From Fidelibacterota bacterium (GTDB lineage: Bacteria; Pseudomonadota; Alphaproteobacteria; Rhodospirillales; Rhodospirillaceae): a stretch of 64,000 nt of DNA. A model generated the notes under the pieces. That model was not told the origin of the DNA. It did no database searches and was given only the letters and a program-made list of their open reading frames with translations. The number at the start of each line of letters is the position of its first letter. The first letter of the stretch is position 1. The position numbers and the translations under genes are program-made. The DNA lies in the NCBI GenBank assembly GCA_947475895.1, contig CANJMF010000003.1, positions 1 to 64,000 of the forward strand, read 5' to 3'. Positions 25,668 to 34,678 of this stretch are shown piece by piece.

Positions 25668-28456
25668 TGCGTCAACCGCTCCATGATGGCGGGCAGATGC
25701 ACTTGGTCCGATTTATAATTGCCGGTCAGCGCGTACATCACCATGTTCACGCCGGCGCGAAAGGCCTGCTCACGCTGGGCTTCGCCGCCGGGCACGGCCG
25801 CGTACAAGGGCGCGCCACTGGCATCTTTCGCCCAGGCCGAAACCCAATCGTTGCCGCCGATCACGACCGACGAGGCACCATCGTTGGCCGCCGAAGCGCG
25901 CTCGACCATCACCGGCGCATTGACATAACGGCCAGGTAACCCGCGCGTAAGATAGAAGCTTCGATTGAGGACATGGTCGTCGCTGAGAGTCACGACCGGC
26001 GGAATGTCGAGTTTGCGCAACAGCTCGTCCAGGCGTTGCGTGACCGTGCCGCTGCCGCCGCCGCCCAAAGCGCCGACCTGATCGGGCGCGTCGAAAATCA
26101 CAAGCCCGCCGCGATGCAGATACATATTGACCGCGGCCAGCGCTTTATCCGGCGGCACGCGGAAGTTCGATGTGATGCGCCAGTAAATCAGCGGATAGGG
26201 AATCAAGCCATCGGCGTCCGTGACGCCCGCGAGATCGATCTTTGCGGGCGCCGCAAATTCCGCTGCCGTGCGCGCAGAGAGTAGCTCTGTCAGAGCATCG
26301 AGGCCCGCATTGGCGACACGGTCAAGATCAGGTGCGCCCGTGCCGATGTAAGCCAATCGCGTATCTAGGATTGCGGCTTTGGCAGCGGCATCAATCTCGC
26401 CGCGTCGTGTGCCTTCAGCCGCATGGACGGGATGTGCACCCATCAGAAGAAGCACCAGCACGCTCGCAGCCACCCCCACTTTCGCAAGTCCGCGCTCGGG
26501 AATCAGACGGCGCAGGAAGTAACTCACGATCAAATCACCCAGCAGCAGCAACAGCGCGATGACCAAAAGCCAAGGCTTCAAGGCTTGCTCGTGAACCACG
26601 GCATCAAACGACGCATGCGTCACGCCCATCGAAAAGCCGGGCAGCGCATGCGGATTATCCAAATGCGCCGACAGATTAAGTGCGCGCGTCGCGCCGCGCG
26701 GGCCATAAAGTCCGGGCGGTGTGGCGGGCGACGGTTGTTTTTCATCGAATGTGGCGGCAGCGATTGCGCCGACGGTTGCGTTGGGCGCGCCAAGGCGGCC
26801 GAAGGCATCGATGATGGAACGCGGCGCCAGCACACCTTCGCTATCGTCGGCGCTGCCGCCCGTATCGAGCCCGTGACTGATGTCCACCACACGGCGCAGC
26901 ATGTCGACGAACAGGCCCGACAGCGGCAGCTTCGACCACTCGGGCGTGGCGCTCACATGAAACAACACGACCCACCCGTGGCCTATCGTGCGGGCCGTTA
27001 CCAAAGGCGTTCCGTCTTTCAACAGCGCCCAGGTCCGCTTCTGAAGATCGGATGCGGGCTCGGCCAACACTTGCGTCGTCACGGTCACGTCATCGGGCAC
27101 GAGAAGGCCTTTAAACGGCGATGCCTCGGGAAACGGTGCCAACGATGCCGGCGTCGTCCACGACATGGACCCGCCCAGCGCACGGTCGCCGTTGCGCAGC
27201 TTCACCGGCAGCAAGGGATCGACGTTGCCTTCCAAACCAGGGCCCGCGAAACGCACAAGCATTCCGCCGTTAGAGACCCAATCGGTGAGACGTTTTTGCT
27301 CCGCATCGAGAATACGCCCGCCGTCGGCCATGATGAGGACGGCCAGCGGGCGCTCGAAGAGTGCGTCCAAGTCTCCGGCGCGCACATCGGCGAAGGGCGC
27401 CAAAGCTTTTTTCAAGTAGTAAGCGTTTTCCAACAGCGGCGCGCGGATGCCGGTTGCCGTGGCACTCGCGATACCGACCGGGCGGCGCTGCCAACGGTCG
27501 TCCATCAGCGCGGTCGCCGCCGCTGTGGTCACGCCTTCAATGTCAAAGCGCGCGATCTGGTTCGCGAGTTCTGAGGGAATAGGCATGTGCGCCGTTGCCG
27601 TGGTCGCGCCCGAGCCGAAGGTTGCCGTAGCATGACCCAGAACTTGGCCTTGATCATCGATCGCGCGCACCGTGTGGATAGCTGCGGGGTATTTGTCGGC
27701 GCCTACGCGGCCCACCTTTACATCCACATTGCTGGATGCGTTCTCCGTTCCCGCGGCCAATTTGCGTTCCGGCGGATAAACAATCAGCGCCGAGGGCAGC
27801 GTGCCGCTGTCGATCACTGTCAGCGGTCCGATTGACGACAAGGCCGCCGCGAGATCTGCCGACCCGTCCGTATCCACGCCGTCGCTGATCCAAACCGTGC
27901 GGCCTGCTGTCTTCAGCGTCAAAGCCTTCACTTGTGCGGCTGCATGCACGCGGTCGGTGGGCCAAGGTTGCGGCGCGATGTGGCTCACGCGCGCCAAAGC
28001 ATCGCGCGCCGGACTCAAGTGCGTATCGGTTTCCTCACCCACGCTGGCCATGTCGGTGGTGATGACCACGGCTTGATCACCGCGACGATCGGCCGTCTCC
28101 AGCAGATCGCGCAGAACGCGCATGCGCTGTTCCCAGTGCGTGGCGGCACCCCAGCCGGTGTCGATGACGACAACCAGCGGTCCCGATTTTTCGGCGCGGT
28201 TGAAGTTGATTACGGGCTCGGACAATCCCAGCAACGCCAGCGCCAACAAACCGATCCGCAGGATAATCAGCCACGGCGGCGTGTGCGCCGAGGTGCGCTG
28301 CGTGGGATCGAGATCGAACAGAAGCCGCACGGCCGGGAAATGAATTTGTTTCACCGCCGGCGGCGTCAGGCGCAGCAGCAACCACACCAGCGGCAAGGCC
28401 GCAGCCGCCGCAAGGGCCCACGGCGCACCGAAAGACAGAAGGCCCAGGTTCAACAT
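25664..28456 (-). CDS. BatA-like/DUF4159 membrane protein
   Basis: 930 residues from ATG 28456; an earlier start at 28546 lies inside the DUF58 gene. The N-terminal ~90 residues (WALAAAAALPLVWLLLRLTP; PAVRLLFDL) are the BatA/aerotolerance-type two-helix anchor. A vWA-like region follows (VVVIDTGWG near 105), then further helices near 660-690. The C-terminal ~210 residues are DUF4159 (LAYIGTGAPDLDRV; GGLVIFDAPD). It overlaps or abuts both neighbours in the order moxR, DUF58, DUF4159, large membrane protein. The system is widespread in Alphaproteobacteria and its task is unproven. Confidence 0.85.
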   Translation of the reverse strand: MLNLGLLSFGAPWALAAAAALPLVWLLLRLTPPAVKQIHFPAVRLLFDLDPTQRTSAHTPPWLIILRIGLLALALLGLSEPVINFNRAEKSGPLVVVIDTGWGAATHWEQRMRVLRDLLETADRRGDQAVVITTDMASVGEETDTHLSPARDALARVSHIAPQPWPTDRVHAAAQVKALTLKTAGRTVWISDGVDTDGSADLAAALSSIGPLTVIDSGTLPSALIVYPPERKLAAGTENASSNVDVKVGRVGADKYPAAIHTVRAIDDQGQVLGHATATFGSGATTATAHMPIPSELANQIARFDIEGVTTAAATALMDDRWQRRPVGIASATATGIRAPLLENAYYLKKALAPFADVRAGDLDALFERPLAVLIMADGGRILDAEQKRLTDWVSNGGMLVRFAGPGLEGNVDPLLPVKLRNGDRALGGSMSWTTPASLAPFPEASPFKGLLVPDDVTVTTQVLAEPASDLQKRTWALLKDGTPLVTARTIGHGWVVLFHVSATPEWSKLPLSGLFVDMLRRVVDISHGLDTGGSADDSEGVLAPRSIIDAFGRLGAPNATVGAIAAATFDEKQPSPATPPGLYGPRGATRALNLSAHLDNPHALPGFSMGVTHASFDAVVHEQALKPWLLVIALLLLLGDLIVSYFLRRLIPERGLAKVGVAASVLVLLLMGAHPVHAAEGTRRGEIDAAAKAAILDTRLAYIGTGAPDLDRVANAGLDALTELLSARTAAEFAAPAKIDLAGVTDADGLIPYPLIYWRITSNFRVPPDKALAAVNMYLHRGGLVIFDAPDQVGALGGGGSGTVTQRLDELLRKLDIPPVVTLSDDHVLNRSFYLTRGLPGRYVNAPVMVERASAANDGASSVVIGGNDWVSAWAKDASGAPLYAAVPGGEAQREQAFRAGVNMVMYALTGNYKSDQVHLPAIMERLTQ

Positions 28457-28458
28457 GA

Positions 28459-29379
28459 TTACCGCCGGTATCCGGTGACGGCGTTGTGCAGCGCCGCCAT
28501 CGTCATTTGCGGCGAACGGTCCGTGTGATGAACGTGAAACGACCAACCGGCAGCCGCGGCAACCGACTTCAACCCCTCACGATGGGCCGCCAGCTTCGCG
28601 ATATATTGCGCGCGCGCATCTTCCGTGCGGTCGATAATGGTTGCACCCTCGCGTTCCAAACCCACGAAACGCACACGGCCGCTAAAGGGCAAGGTTTCTT
28701 CGGCGGGGTCGAGGACTTGCACCAAGTGTCCCGCAAGGCCCATGCGGATCAGACCTTTCAGCGAAGCTGTGATTTCTTCCAAGGGCGCCAGGAAGTCGCT
28801 GATCAGAACAACGGTCGAATGGCGCGGCAAGCGCGCGCTGAATTTCGGAATGGCGCTCGCGTGTGTGGTCGTGGGTTCGATGATCTCGCCGGCAATGACG
28901 TCCGCGATTTGCCCGACCACCGTCCGCCCCGACGCCGCGCGCGCGCTGTCGCCGTTGCCCGTGAGATGAATGATGCGCTCGCCGCCGTCGATGAGCAGTT
29001 CCGCCAGCGCAAGCGTCATGACGGCCGCGCGCTCGGCTTTGGGCGGCAATTTTGGCGACGAGCTGTAGCGCATGGACGGCGATGTGTCGCACCACAAGGC
29101 CGCCGTCTGTGCGGCCATCAACTCGCGCTCACGCACGAACACCACGTCGCGTTTGCCCGATTGCCGCCAGTCGATGCCCTGCGGCGTGTCGCCCGTGCTG
29201 TATTGCCGGAATTGCCAGAACGTATCGCCGACGCCCGCGCGCCGGCGGCCGTGCATGCCCAGCGTCACCGACACCGCGATGTTGCGCGCCGACACCAGCA
29301 GCGGCGGCAAGGCGCCCGCGACCGCGTCGGCCTGCAGGCGCAGCCGATGGCTTTCCTCGCGGCGTGCGACGGCGTTCAT
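28459..29379 (-). CDS. DUF58 domain protein
   Basis: 306 residues. Signature features are GRRRAGVGDTFWQFRQYSTGD near 45-64 read in part, and DTPQGIDWRQSGKRD. The vWA-like part with WCDTSPSMRYSS contains a DxSxS metal site. DUF58 proteins nearly always travel with MoxR AAA+ ATPases, which are thought to remodel or activate them with metal-binding partners. The gene lies 21 bases after moxR and its stop is 2 bases before the next start, so the operon is tightly packed. Confidence 0.9.
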   Translation of the reverse strand: MNAVARREESHRLRLQADAVAGALPPLLVSARNIAVSVTLGMHGRRRAGVGDTFWQFRQYSTGDTPQGIDWRQSGKRDVVFVRERELMAAQTAALWCDTSPSMRYSSSPKLPPKAERAAVMTLALAELLIDGGERIIHLTGNGDSARAASGRTVVGQIADVIAGEIIEPTTTHASAIPKFSARLPRHSTVVLISDFLAPLEEITASLKGLIRMGLAGHLVQVLDPAEETLPFSGRVRFVGLEREGATIIDRTEDARAQYIAKLAAHREGLKSVAAAAGWSFHVHHTDRSPQMTMAALHNAVTGYRR

Positions 29380-29400
29380 GATGATGCGATCTTTATAGCC

Positions 29401-30432
29401 TTAAGCCAAATCGACGCGCCGGCACAGCAGGGCAATCAGCTCCGGCAATGTATGTCCGTCGGCGCGTGCGCCGAAGTTCAGCGCCATGCGGTGCTGCAGC
29501 ACCGGGCGCGCCAAGGCCAACACGTCGTCGATGGACGGCGAAAGCCGGCCTTGCAACAACGCGCGCGCGCGCGACGCCTGCATCAAGGCTTGGCTCGCGC
29601 GCGGGCCGGGGCCCCACGCCACTTGTTCTTTCACTTCTTTGATGTCCGTGCTCTCGGGGCGGCCGGCGCGCACAAGTTTCAAGATCGCGTTCACAACGCT
29701 CTCGCCCACGGGAATTTGCCGCACCAGTTTTTGCGCCGCCAAAAGATCTTCGGCGTTGAGCACTTGCTCCGCCACCGGCTCATCGACGCTGGTCGTGCGC
29801 AAAATGATCTGCCGTTCGGCCTCGAGATCCGGATAGTCGATGTCGACTTGCATGAGGAACCGGTCGAGCTGCGCTTCCGGCAACGGATACGTGCCTTCCT
29901 GTTCGATGGGGTTTTGCGTTGCCAGCACATGGAACGGATGCGGAATGGAATGGTATTGCCCGGCGATGGACACTTTGCGTTCTTGCATGGCTTGCAACAA
30001 AGCCGATTGCGTCCGCGGGCTCGCGCGGTTGATTTCATCGGCCATCAACAGTTGGCAAAACACCGGTCCTTTGACGAACCGGAAAAACCGTTTGCCGTCG
30101 CCGTCTTCTTCCAGCACTTCCGAACCCAAGATATCGGCGGGCATCAGGTCGGGCGTGAACTGCACGCGCTTGTCGTCGAGACCCAGCACGATGCCCAGCG
30201 TATGCACCAGTTTGGTCTTCGCGAGACCCGGCACGCCGATCAGGAGCACGTGACCACCCGCAAGAATAGTGATGAGGCTCTCCTCGACCACCAAGCCCTG
30301 CCCATAAATCACCTGCTCCACGGCGGCCTTCGCCCGCTGGACGAGCGCGGCAACGCGTTCCATATCGGCCGCAGCAGCATCGGGCCGGCTATGGGTCGCT
30401 CTCTCGGTCGGGTGTGTTATCGTTGCGCTCAC
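29401..30432 (-). CDS. MoxR-family AAA+ ATPase
   Basis: 343 residues from GTG 30432; the frame allows ATG 30468 but this would overlap the divergent DUF1285 region more closely. Walker A is GVPGLAKT near 66-73, Walker B is LLMADEINRA near 130, and sensor 1 is VLATQNPIEQEGTYPLPEAQ, all standard for MoxR. These ATPases act as chaperones that mature or insert cofactors into vWA-type partners. It opens the four-gene minus-strand operon ending at 23577. A divergent promoter region of only ~50 bases is shared with DUF1285. Confidence 0.93.
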   Translation of the reverse strand: MSATITHPTERATHSRPDAAAADMERVAALVQRAKAAVEQVIYGQGLVVEESLITILAGGHVLLIGVPGLAKTKLVHTLGIVLGLDDKRVQFTPDLMPADILGSEVLEEDGDGKRFFRFVKGPVFCQLLMADEINRASPRTQSALLQAMQERKVSIAGQYHSIPHPFHVLATQNPIEQEGTYPLPEAQLDRFLMQVDIDYPDLEAERQIILRTTSVDEPVAEQVLNAEDLLAAQKLVRQIPVGESVVNAILKLVRAGRPESTDIKEVKEQVAWGPGPRASQALMQASRARALLQGRLSPSIDDVLALARPVLQHRMALNFGARADGHTLPELIALLCRRVDLA

Positions 30433-30488
30433 AGGGCAGCTCCGCGATATGCTTTGAAAAAGGGGCAAAGAAAGTGACGGAAAGGAAT

Positions 30489-31046
30489 ATGGGCCGTCCT
30501 ATCCATCCGGGTGAAGCGGAATCTCGTGGGCCCGCGCTGGGTCAGGGTACGCCTGCCGGGGCCATCCCCGATTTATGTGGCAATTTTAATATGCGAATCG
30601 ACCGAAACGGCCAGTGGTACTACCAAGGGTCGCCAATTGGCCGCCTTGCCCTGGTCAAGCTGTTCTCCACCGTGTTGCGCCGCGATAACGACGGCGTCCA
30701 CTGGCTCACCACGCCGGTGGAAAATGGCCGCATCGAGGTCGAGGATTCGGCCTTCATTGCGGTCGAACTGCTCAGCGAAGGAACGGGCAAGGACCAGGTT
30801 TTGCGGTTTCGCACCAATGTCGATGACGTCGTGACACTCGACGCCGAGCACCCCTTACGCATCGCCCAGGAGTCCGCCACCGGCGAGCCGCGTCCCTATA
30901 TCTACGTCCGCAAAGGCCTCGAGGCGCGGATCGCGCGCGCGGTCTTTTATCACGTCATCGAAAAAGGCGAATCCACCCCCGGCGACGAAAGCAATTTCGG
31001 CGTGTGGAGCAGCGGGATCTTTTTCCCCTTAGGATCGCTCGCGTGA
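30489..31046 (+). CDS. DUF1285 family protein
   Basis: 185 residues from ATG 30489, preceded by GGAAAGGAAT; GTG 30474 is an alternative. The family is found in Alpha- and Gammaproteobacteria and has a two-domain beta fold of unknown function. Typical sequence includes MRIDRNGQWYYQGSPIGR, then LVKLFSTVLRRD and GEPRPYIYVR. No membrane segment. The stop overlaps the GTG start of the Nudix gene (GTGA), and these two genes with DUF6111 and the CCA enzyme form a recurrent alphaproteobacterial operon. Confidence 0.9.
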   Translation: MGRPIHPGEAESRGPALGQGTPAGAIPDLCGNFNMRIDRNGQWYYQGSPIGRLALVKLFSTVLRRDNDGVHWLTTPVENGRIEVEDSAFIAVELLSEGTGKDQVLRFRTNVDDVVTLDAEHPLRIAQESATGEPRPYIYVRKGLEARIARAVFYHVIEKGESTPGDESNFGVWSSGIFFPLGSLA

Positions 31047-31747
31047 GTTTAACCCGCGCCCAGATTCGCCAGCGCTTAAGTGCGCCGCGCGATGGATCAA
31101 AAAGCGGCGACGCGCTGACGGCGCTTCGCCTCGCCCAAGTCGACGGCCTTATTCCCTACGATCCCGCCAAACACGGCGCATCGATGTTTACGGGCATGCC
31201 CACCGATCCCGTCGGGCGCACGTCCACATCCGGGGGCGCCAAGTCCTACGTTGCGGCGGCTGTGCTTGTACCCTTGGTCGAACACGCCGACGGGTTCACG
31301 ATTTTGCTCACGCAACGCATGCCCGATCTCAAAGCTCACGCGGGGCAAATCTCTTTTCCGGGCGGCCGTATCGAGCCGGAAGATCCCGATCCCGAAGCGG
31401 GCGCTTTACGCGAAGCGCAGGAAGAAATCGGTCTGGCGCCTGCGGAAGTCGAGGTGCTCGGACGGCTCGATTCTTATGTGACCATCACCGGTTTCGATGT
31501 GACGCCCATTGTCGGCGCCATCAAGCCGCCCATGTCGCTGCAAAAAGACCCGCGCGAGGTCGCCGATATTTTCGAGGTTCCGCTCGCCTTTATTCTCAAT
31601 CGCGCCAATCATCAGCGTCACAGCCGCGTGGCGCCCAACGGCCTCACACGCGGCTATTATGCGCTGCCCTATGGTGATCGCTATATCTGGGGCGCGACGG
31701 CAGGTATGCTGATGAACCTTTACGAGGTGCTCACCGCACCACTCTAG
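31043..31747 (+). CDS. Nudix hydrolase, CoA pyrophosphatase type
   Basis: 234 residues from GTG 31043, which overlaps the DUF1285 stop. The Nudix box runs from about 108 to 130, with GRIEPEDPDPEAGALREAQ followed by EEIGL, giving GX5EX7REUXEEXGU with a slightly longer insert. LKAHAGQISFPGG in front is the extra signature of CoA-specific members (NudL/PCD1). These cut CoA or acyl-CoA into 3',5'-ADP and phosphopantetheine. A small membrane protein and the CCA enzyme follow at 13 bases and by overlap. Confidence 0.9.
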   Translation: MSLTRAQIRQRLSAPRDGSKSGDALTALRLAQVDGLIPYDPAKHGASMFTGMPTDPVGRTSTSGGAKSYVAAAVLVPLVEHADGFTILLTQRMPDLKAHAGQISFPGGRIEPEDPDPEAGALREAQEEIGLAPAEVEVLGRLDSYVTITGFDVTPIVGAIKPPMSLQKDPREVADIFEVPLAFILNRANHQRHSRVAPNGLTRGYYALPYGDRYIWGATAGMLMNLYEVLTAPL

Positions 31748-31759
31748 CTTCGGCCATTC

Positions 31760-32050
31760 ATGATCCGAATTTTGTTCGCCTATATCGTGCCGTTTCTGCT
31801 GCCCACGGCCGTGTATGCGGCCTGGGTCTGGTATCGCACGCGCTATGTAAAAACCCATGAAGGCCGCGCGCCGGGTCTGGAAAAAGGGCCGTGGCCTCTG
31901 ACGCTCTTTTTGGGTGCGGTATTGGTGATGATCATTCTCGGCGCGACCGCCATCTTAAGCGGTGGTTCCGTCGACGAGCATTACGTTCCTCCGTATCTTG
32001 AGAGCGGAAAGATGGTCCCCGGCCATCTTGAGCCGCGCGAACAAAAATGA
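31760..32050 (+). CDS. DUF6111 family membrane protein
   Basis: 96 residues with two hydrophobic helices, about 3-24 (ILFAYIVPFLLPTAVYAAWV) and 47-68 (PLTLFLGAVLVMIILGATAI), then a short charged C-terminus with HYVPPYLESGKMVPGHLEP. This layout matches the small alphaproteobacterial DUF6111 proteins found between Nudix and CCA-enzyme genes. Function unknown. The stop overlaps the ATG of the next gene at 32047. Confidence 0.8.
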   Translation: MIRILFAYIVPFLLPTAVYAAWVWYRTRYVKTHEGRAPGLEKGPWPLTLFLGAVLVMIILGATAILSGGSVDEHYVPPYLESGKMVPGHLEPREQK

Positions 32051-33213
32051 CGCGGCTTACGCTTCCCGACCCTCTGAATAAGCCGCAAACGCAGCGTCTT
32101 TTGACGGTTCTCGGTGCGCCCGCTGTAGATGTGCGCTTCGTCGGCGGCAGCGTGCGCAATGCTGTTCTCGATCGTCCGATTGCCGATGTTGATATCGGAA
32201 CGCCGGATATTCCCACGCGCGTTTTGGAGCGCTTGGAAGCGGCTGGCGTGAAGGCAGTACCCACGGGCATCGATCACGGAACCATCACCGCGATTGTTGA
32301 CGGCACGCCTTTCGAGATCACCACTTTGCGGCGCGATACGGCGTGCGATGGCCGTCATGCGGCGGTGGAATTCACAACCGACTGGCAGGAAGACGCGCGC
32401 CGCCGCGATTTCACGATGAATGCCATGTCGCTGCGCAGCGACGGCACATTATTTGATGACTTCAACGGCGTCGATGATGCGAAGGCCGGGCGTGTGCGCT
32501 TTGTCGGCGATGCCGGCGACCGCATTCAAGAAGATTATCTCCGCATTCTGCGGCTATTTCGTTTTTTCGCTCAGTACGGTCGCGCACCCATTGATTCTGC
32601 AACGCTCGATGCTTGCCGCACGCACGCCGCCGGCATGGCCCGTCTGTCGGCGGAACGCGTGCAGCAAGAACTGTCAAAACTTCTGGCCGCCGCCGATCCC
32701 CTTCCGGCCGTGAATGCGATGTTTGCGGCCGATGTCATGCGTCACGTATTGCCGGCCGCGCGCGATTCGCAAACGCTCGCATCGCTTCTCAAAATTGAAC
32801 CCAGCACGCCCGCGTTTCCGCCCCATTGGATTCGCCGCCTTGCTGCATTGGTTTCAGTAGCGGACCATTTGAAATTATCCAATGCGGATCGCGAACGGTT
32901 GAAACGCATCGGCGATCAAACGCCCATCACAACCGCAAAAGAGTTGCATCGCGCACTGTATCGATGGGGCGCGCCCATCGTCGTGGATCGCTTGCTGCTG
33001 TCCAACACCACGGCGTTTTTGAAAGAAGCTGCCGCCTGGACCGACAAAACGCTGCCTGTGGGCGGCGCCGATGTTCTCGCGCTCGGTATTGCACCGGGAC
33101 CGCGCGTCGGTGAACTGCTCGCAAGCGTCGAAACGTGGTGGATCGATGCGGATTTCAAACCCGCGCGCGACGAAGTGCTCGAACACCTGAAAGCGCTCGC
33201 GCAAAAAAAATGA
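32047..33213 (+). CDS. CCA tRNA nucleotidyltransferase / poly(A) polymerase family
   Basis: 388 residues. Class II nucleotidyltransferase head: RFVGGSVRNAVLDRPIADVD near 30-49, with the catalytic Asp pair in DVDIG, and RRRDFTMNAM near 118-127. It adds or repairs the 3' CCA of tRNAs; some relatives are poly(A) polymerases and the two cannot be told apart by eye. The N-terminal part matches well, while the C-terminal half is of the short alphaproteobacterial type without an HD domain. Last gene of the operon, ended by the terminator at 33212. Confidence 0.9.
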   Translation: MTRLTLPDPLNKPQTQRLLTVLGAPAVDVRFVGGSVRNAVLDRPIADVDIGTPDIPTRVLERLEAAGVKAVPTGIDHGTITAIVDGTPFEITTLRRDTACDGRHAAVEFTTDWQEDARRRDFTMNAMSLRSDGTLFDDFNGVDDAKAGRVRFVGDAGDRIQEDYLRILRLFRFFAQYGRAPIDSATLDACRTHAAGMARLSAERVQQELSKLLAAADPLPAVNAMFAADVMRHVLPAARDSQTLASLLKIEPSTPAFPPHWIRRLAALVSVADHLKLSNADRERLKRIGDQTPITTAKELHRALYRWGAPIVVDRLLLSNTTAFLKEAAAWTDKTLPVGGADVLALGIAPGPRVGELLASVETWWIDADFKPARDEVLEHLKALAQKK

Positions 33214-33250
33214 CGGCCTCGTCAGGGGAATAACGAGGCCGTCGCTTTTT
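33212..33250 (+). terminator. Rho-independent terminator
   Basis: An 11-bp perfect stem, GACGGCCTCGT (33212-33222) with ACGAGGCCGTC (33233-33243), a 10-base loop and then GCTTTTTATT. It begins within the CCA-enzyme stop codon and ends the DUF1285-Nudix-DUF6111-CCA operon. Confidence 0.92.
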
Positions 33251-33401
33251 ATTCAGGCCCCGCGGGGACGGGGCCGCACATTCGGTTGTTTGAGGGGGAA
33301 GGGGTCCAACCGAAGTGCTTACGATTTCGAGAGATTAACGCCCACACCATTACAGGATCATGTGCGGGCAATGACGAACCTGTCAGATAAATTTACATCC
33401 C

Positions 33402-33875
33402 CTAGAGAACGGCTTTACCGGCAAAAGACCCTTGCTGTCGTAGGGCTTCTGCCAGCACCACGGCCCCGGCAACAGCAACGTTAAGCGAGCGCATTTCGGC
33501 CGCAATGGGCACCCGAACCCGGGCATCGGCCACATTGTGGACCTCTGGAGGCACTCCAGCGCTCTCCCGACCCAATAAAAGCGTGTCTCCGGGCAAAAAA
33601 GCGAACTCTGTGTAGGTTTCGGCCCCAGTTGTGGTCAATAACACCAGCCTTTGGGCTGATTTTTGTCGAAAATCTCCCAAAAACCGCTCCCATGACGTGT
33701 GCCGGGCAAAATCCACTGTGCCGCCGTAGTCCATGGCTGCCCGACGCAGGCGTTTGTCGTCAATCAGGAAGCCGCAGGGCTCAATAATGTCCACAGGCAC
33801 GCGAAAACAGGCGGCAATTCGGAGAATAGCGCCGGTATTTTGGGGGATGTCGGGTTGGTAAAGCGCCAGTCGCAT
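33402..33875 (-). CDS. trmL: tRNA (cytidine/uridine-34 2'-O)-methyltransferase
   Basis: 157 residues, the length of SPOUT-class TrmL. It 2'-O-methylates the wobble base of tRNA-Leu isoacceptors with SAM. The N-terminus MRLALYQPDIPQNTGAILR, then CFRVPVDIIEPCGF, is characteristic. The knot region holds LLLGRESAGVPPEV and RVPIAAEMRSLNVAVAGAV, which bind SAM. Convergent to the CCA-enzyme operon and divergent from petABC, so it is transcribed alone. Confidence 0.94.
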   Translation of the reverse strand: MRLALYQPDIPQNTGAILRIAACFRVPVDIIEPCGFLIDDKRLRRAAMDYGGTVDFARHTSWERFLGDFRQKSAQRLVLLTTTGAETYTEFAFLPGDTLLLGRESAGVPPEVHNVADARVRVPIAAEMRSLNVAVAGAVVLAEALRQQGSFAGKAVL

Positions 33876-34130
33876 GTCTGTGTTTGCACCCCTGCTTTGC
33901 GTGCCCGTCGGCCCCGCAGGGCCTTTTCAAGTCAGGCGTTTTATTCTACAACCGCGGCGCTGAAAACCCTTGTGCTTCCGCCGGTTGGGGCCGGCGGTGG
34001 GGACGCGCGAAGGGGGCCGATCCGCCCATTTTCATACGCATCCACCGAGGTATTTTTAGCCCCGCCCACAGCCCATACGGTTGTGCGGTGCGGTACGTAA
34101 GTCTCGCGTTACCATAGAGGGAATCACATT
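33876..34130 (+). promoter_or_regulatory. petABC upstream region
   Basis: 255 bases between divergent trmL and petA. They hold the promoter of the bc1 operon, but no convincing -35/-10 pair, FNR/FixK box or GANTC site was found by eye. A GC-rich inverted repeat (CCGCCGG with CCGGCGG) lies near 33976-33995. The start codon of petA follows GAGGGAATCACATT. Confidence 0.4.
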
Positions 34131-34673
34131 ATGGCGAATACGGCACATGCCGAACCGGCTGGGGAAACTCGCCGTGACTTTCTGCTGCACACAACGGTCG
34201 CCGTAGGCGCCGTGGGGACAGCGATGATGGTCTGGCCCCTGATCCACAGCATGAACCCGGCGGCCGATACGCTGTCACTCTCCACCACCGAATTCAGCAT
34301 TGCGGGCGTCACCGAAGGTCAACGCATCGTCGTTGTCTGGCGCGGCAACCCCGTATTCGTCGCGCATCGCACGAAGGCGGAAATCGACGAAGCCCGCAAG
34401 GTGAACCTGAGCGAGCTCAAAGATGTACAAAAAGACGAAGACCGCGCACAGAAGCCGGAATTTCTCATCGTCAGCGGTTCGTGCACGCACCTTGGGTGCA
34501 TTCCGCTCGGCTCGAAGCCGACCGATCCGAAAGGCGAATTCGGCGGTTGGTTCTGCCCCTGCCACGGTTCGCAGTACGACACCTCGGGCCGTATCCGCAA
34601 AGGACCTGCGCCCCGGAACCTCGATGTTCCGCCGTATAAATACCTCAGCGAAACCACTGTGCGGATCGGTTAG
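34131..34673 (+). CDS. petA: Ubiquinol-cytochrome c reductase, Rieske iron-sulfur subunit
   Basis: 180 residues. The N-terminus has a twin-arginine signal-anchor ([10 protein letters not shown]) and one helix near 20-38, so the protein is exported folded by Tat and stays anchored. The [2Fe-2S] site has Cys118 and His120 in CTHLGC and Cys142 and His145 in CPCHGS, with Cys123 and Cys144 as the stabilising disulfide. It passes electrons from ubiquinol at the Qo site to cytochrome c1. First gene of petABC, 5 bases before petB. Confidence 0.98.
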   Translation: MANTAHAEPAGETRRDFLLHTTVAVGAVGTAMMVWPLIHSMNPAADTLSLSTTEFSIAGVTEGQRIVVVWRGNPVFVAHRTKAEIDEARKVNLSELKDVQKDEDRAQKPEFLIVSGSCTHLGCIPLGSKPTDPKGEFGGWFCPCHGSQYDTSGRIRKGPAPRNLDVPPYKYLSETTVRIG

Positions 34674-34678
34674 GGGAT

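Noticed and set aside
28486-30477. 663-codon open frame on the plus strand
   Set aside because: It is antisense to the DUF58 and MoxR genes, very rich in Arg, His and Gln, with no domain or ribosome site. A GC-rich shadow.
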